This document shows positions 52,328 to 52,864 of a DNA stretch of 52,864 nt, one piece after another; position 1 is the first letter of the stretch, and each line of letters starts with the position of its first letter. The notes beneath the pieces are model-generated. The model was not told the origin of the DNA, searched no databases, and worked only from the letters and a program-made list of their open reading frames with translations. Both the position numbers and the translations under genes were made by a program. Origin of the DNA: Lachnospiraceae bacterium. GTDB lineage: Bacteria; Bacillota; Clostridia; Lachnospirales; Lachnospiraceae. The DNA lies in contig JAQXVT010000033.1 of NCBI GenBank assembly GCA_029225065.1, forward strand, positions 1-52,864. Reading direction: 5' to 3'.

Positions 52328-52864
52328 TTATTCACTGCATGGCGGGCAGGAAACCGGAGCATCAAAACTTGGATTGAACGCGTAGAAGTTTTTCGCATCC
52401 AGCTGCTCCTGTGTGGCCCGAAGAGCTTCACCAAACCGCTGGAAATGCACGATCTCACGCTCACGCAGGAAGCGGATCGGATCGGCGACCTCCGGATCTT
52501 TTACAAGACGCAGGATGTTGTCATAGGTAGAGCGCGCCTTCTGCTCTGCTGCCAGATCCTCAAAAAGATCGGTCAGCGGATCGCCCTTCGACTGAAATTC
52601 GCATGCGTTAAACGGAATGCCGCCCGCGGCCTGCGGCCAGATTCCGACGGTGTGATCGGTATAATACGGTGCAAATCCGGATTTTTCAATTTCTTCCGGG
52701 GACAGCCCTCGTGTCAGCTGGTGTACGATCGTCGCGACAATTTCAAGGTGTGCGAGTTCCTCCGTACCGACATCAGTGAGGACTGCCATCACGGTCCGGT
52801 TCGGTGCGGTGTAGCGCTGCGACAGGTAGCGCATGGACGCGCCCATTTCCCCGTCCGGTCCACC
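52328..52864 (-). CDS. cotJC: spore coat protein CotJC / manganese catalase family (partial)
   Basis: The visible 178 residues, lacking the N-terminus cut off by the window edge, match CotJC, a ferritin-like di-manganese catalase homologue of the spore coat. The frame enters as GGPDGEMGASMRYLSQRY, and VGTEELAHLEIVATIVHQL carries the metal-binding Glu and His. FEDLAAEQKARSTYDNILRL and REREIVHFQRFGEAL supply further ligands. cotJA and cotJB would be expected upstream, outside the window. The Cys-containing end SCPPCSE is unusual but not diagnostic. Confidence 0.93.
   Translation of the reverse strand, partial: GGPDGEMGASMRYLSQRYTAPNRTVMAVLTDVGTEELAHLEIVATIVHQLTRGLSPEEIEKSGFAPYYTDHTVGIWPQAAGGIPFNACEFQSKGDPLTDLFEDLAAEQKARSTYDNILRLVKDPEVADPIRFLREREIVHFQRFGEALRATQEQLDAKNFYAFNPSFDAPVSCPPCSE

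Noticed and set aside
1-52864. CRISPR array, prophage, integrative element or tRNA gene
   Set aside because: No regularly spaced identical repeats, phage structural genes, integrase, relaxase or tRNA-like cloverleaf were recognised; traX alone is not evidence of conjugation.

Overview
This window looks like chromosomal DNA from an anaerobic, spore-forming member of the Clostridia, most probably the family Lachnospiraceae. GC content is moderate. Spore genes are present (yqfC, yqfD, cotJC, a SpoVB-like flippase, a large SpoIIIE/FtsK). So are the electron-bifurcating transhydrogenase pair nfnA/nfnB and the redox repressor Rex, while nothing typical of an outer membrane is seen. This placement is inferred from gene content and protein style; no rRNA is present to confirm it. 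About four fifths of the genes lie on the minus strand. No tRNA, rRNA, CRISPR array, prophage or complete insertion sequence was recognised.

Layout, left to right. (1) 1-1814: proline block with proB, a DUF896 gene, and an edge-truncated reading frame in which 5-formyltetrahydrofolate cyclo-ligase runs without a stop into what reads as the N-terminus of ProA. (2) 1918-9452: SpoVB-like flippase, DUF3048, ybeY, phoH, yqfD, yqfC, a serine hydrolase, rlmH. (3) 9701-17468: nfnB/nfnA, spoIIIE/ftsK, uppP, tepA. (4) 17654-24694: a Cys-motif protein of unknown function, yebC, a CorC/HlyC membrane protein, a MazF toxin with no visible antitoxin, alr, nnr, rex. (5) 24856-29040: helD diverging from an ABC-F gene. 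(6) 29133-38515: an SH3 surface protein, a small membrane protein, thrC, a SleB-type hydrolase, traX, lysA, an LTA synthase and an inactive rhomboid-like protein with a zinc ribbon. (7) 38897-47160: aroC, a lactonase-type propeller, an RluA pseudouridine synthase, luxS, DUF5662, a GH13 debranching-like protein without its catalytic residues, exonuclease III, DUF1292. (8) 47277-52864: a UvrD helicase, gltX, an FtsW-type SEDS protein and the edge-truncated cotJC.

Most genes are housekeeping: cell envelope (uppP, alr, LTA synthase, ftsW), amino acids (proB/proA, thrC, lysA, aroC), RNA maturation (ybeY, rlmH, rluA), redox balance (nfnAB, rex, nnr) and sporulation. The less ordinary signals are these: the cyclo-ligase-ProA fusion; the catalytically degenerate GH13 protein; a roughly 130-bp intergenic repeat with 10-bp terminal inverted repeats, present as two complete copies in opposite orientations plus a probable fragment; a family of 28-bp palindromic repeats; several promoters overlapping inverted repeats or terminators; and a long AT-rich non-coding stretch at 32800-33349. 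I found no clear multi-gene system of a new kind. The fusion, the pseudo-enzyme and the two repeat families are the best leads.
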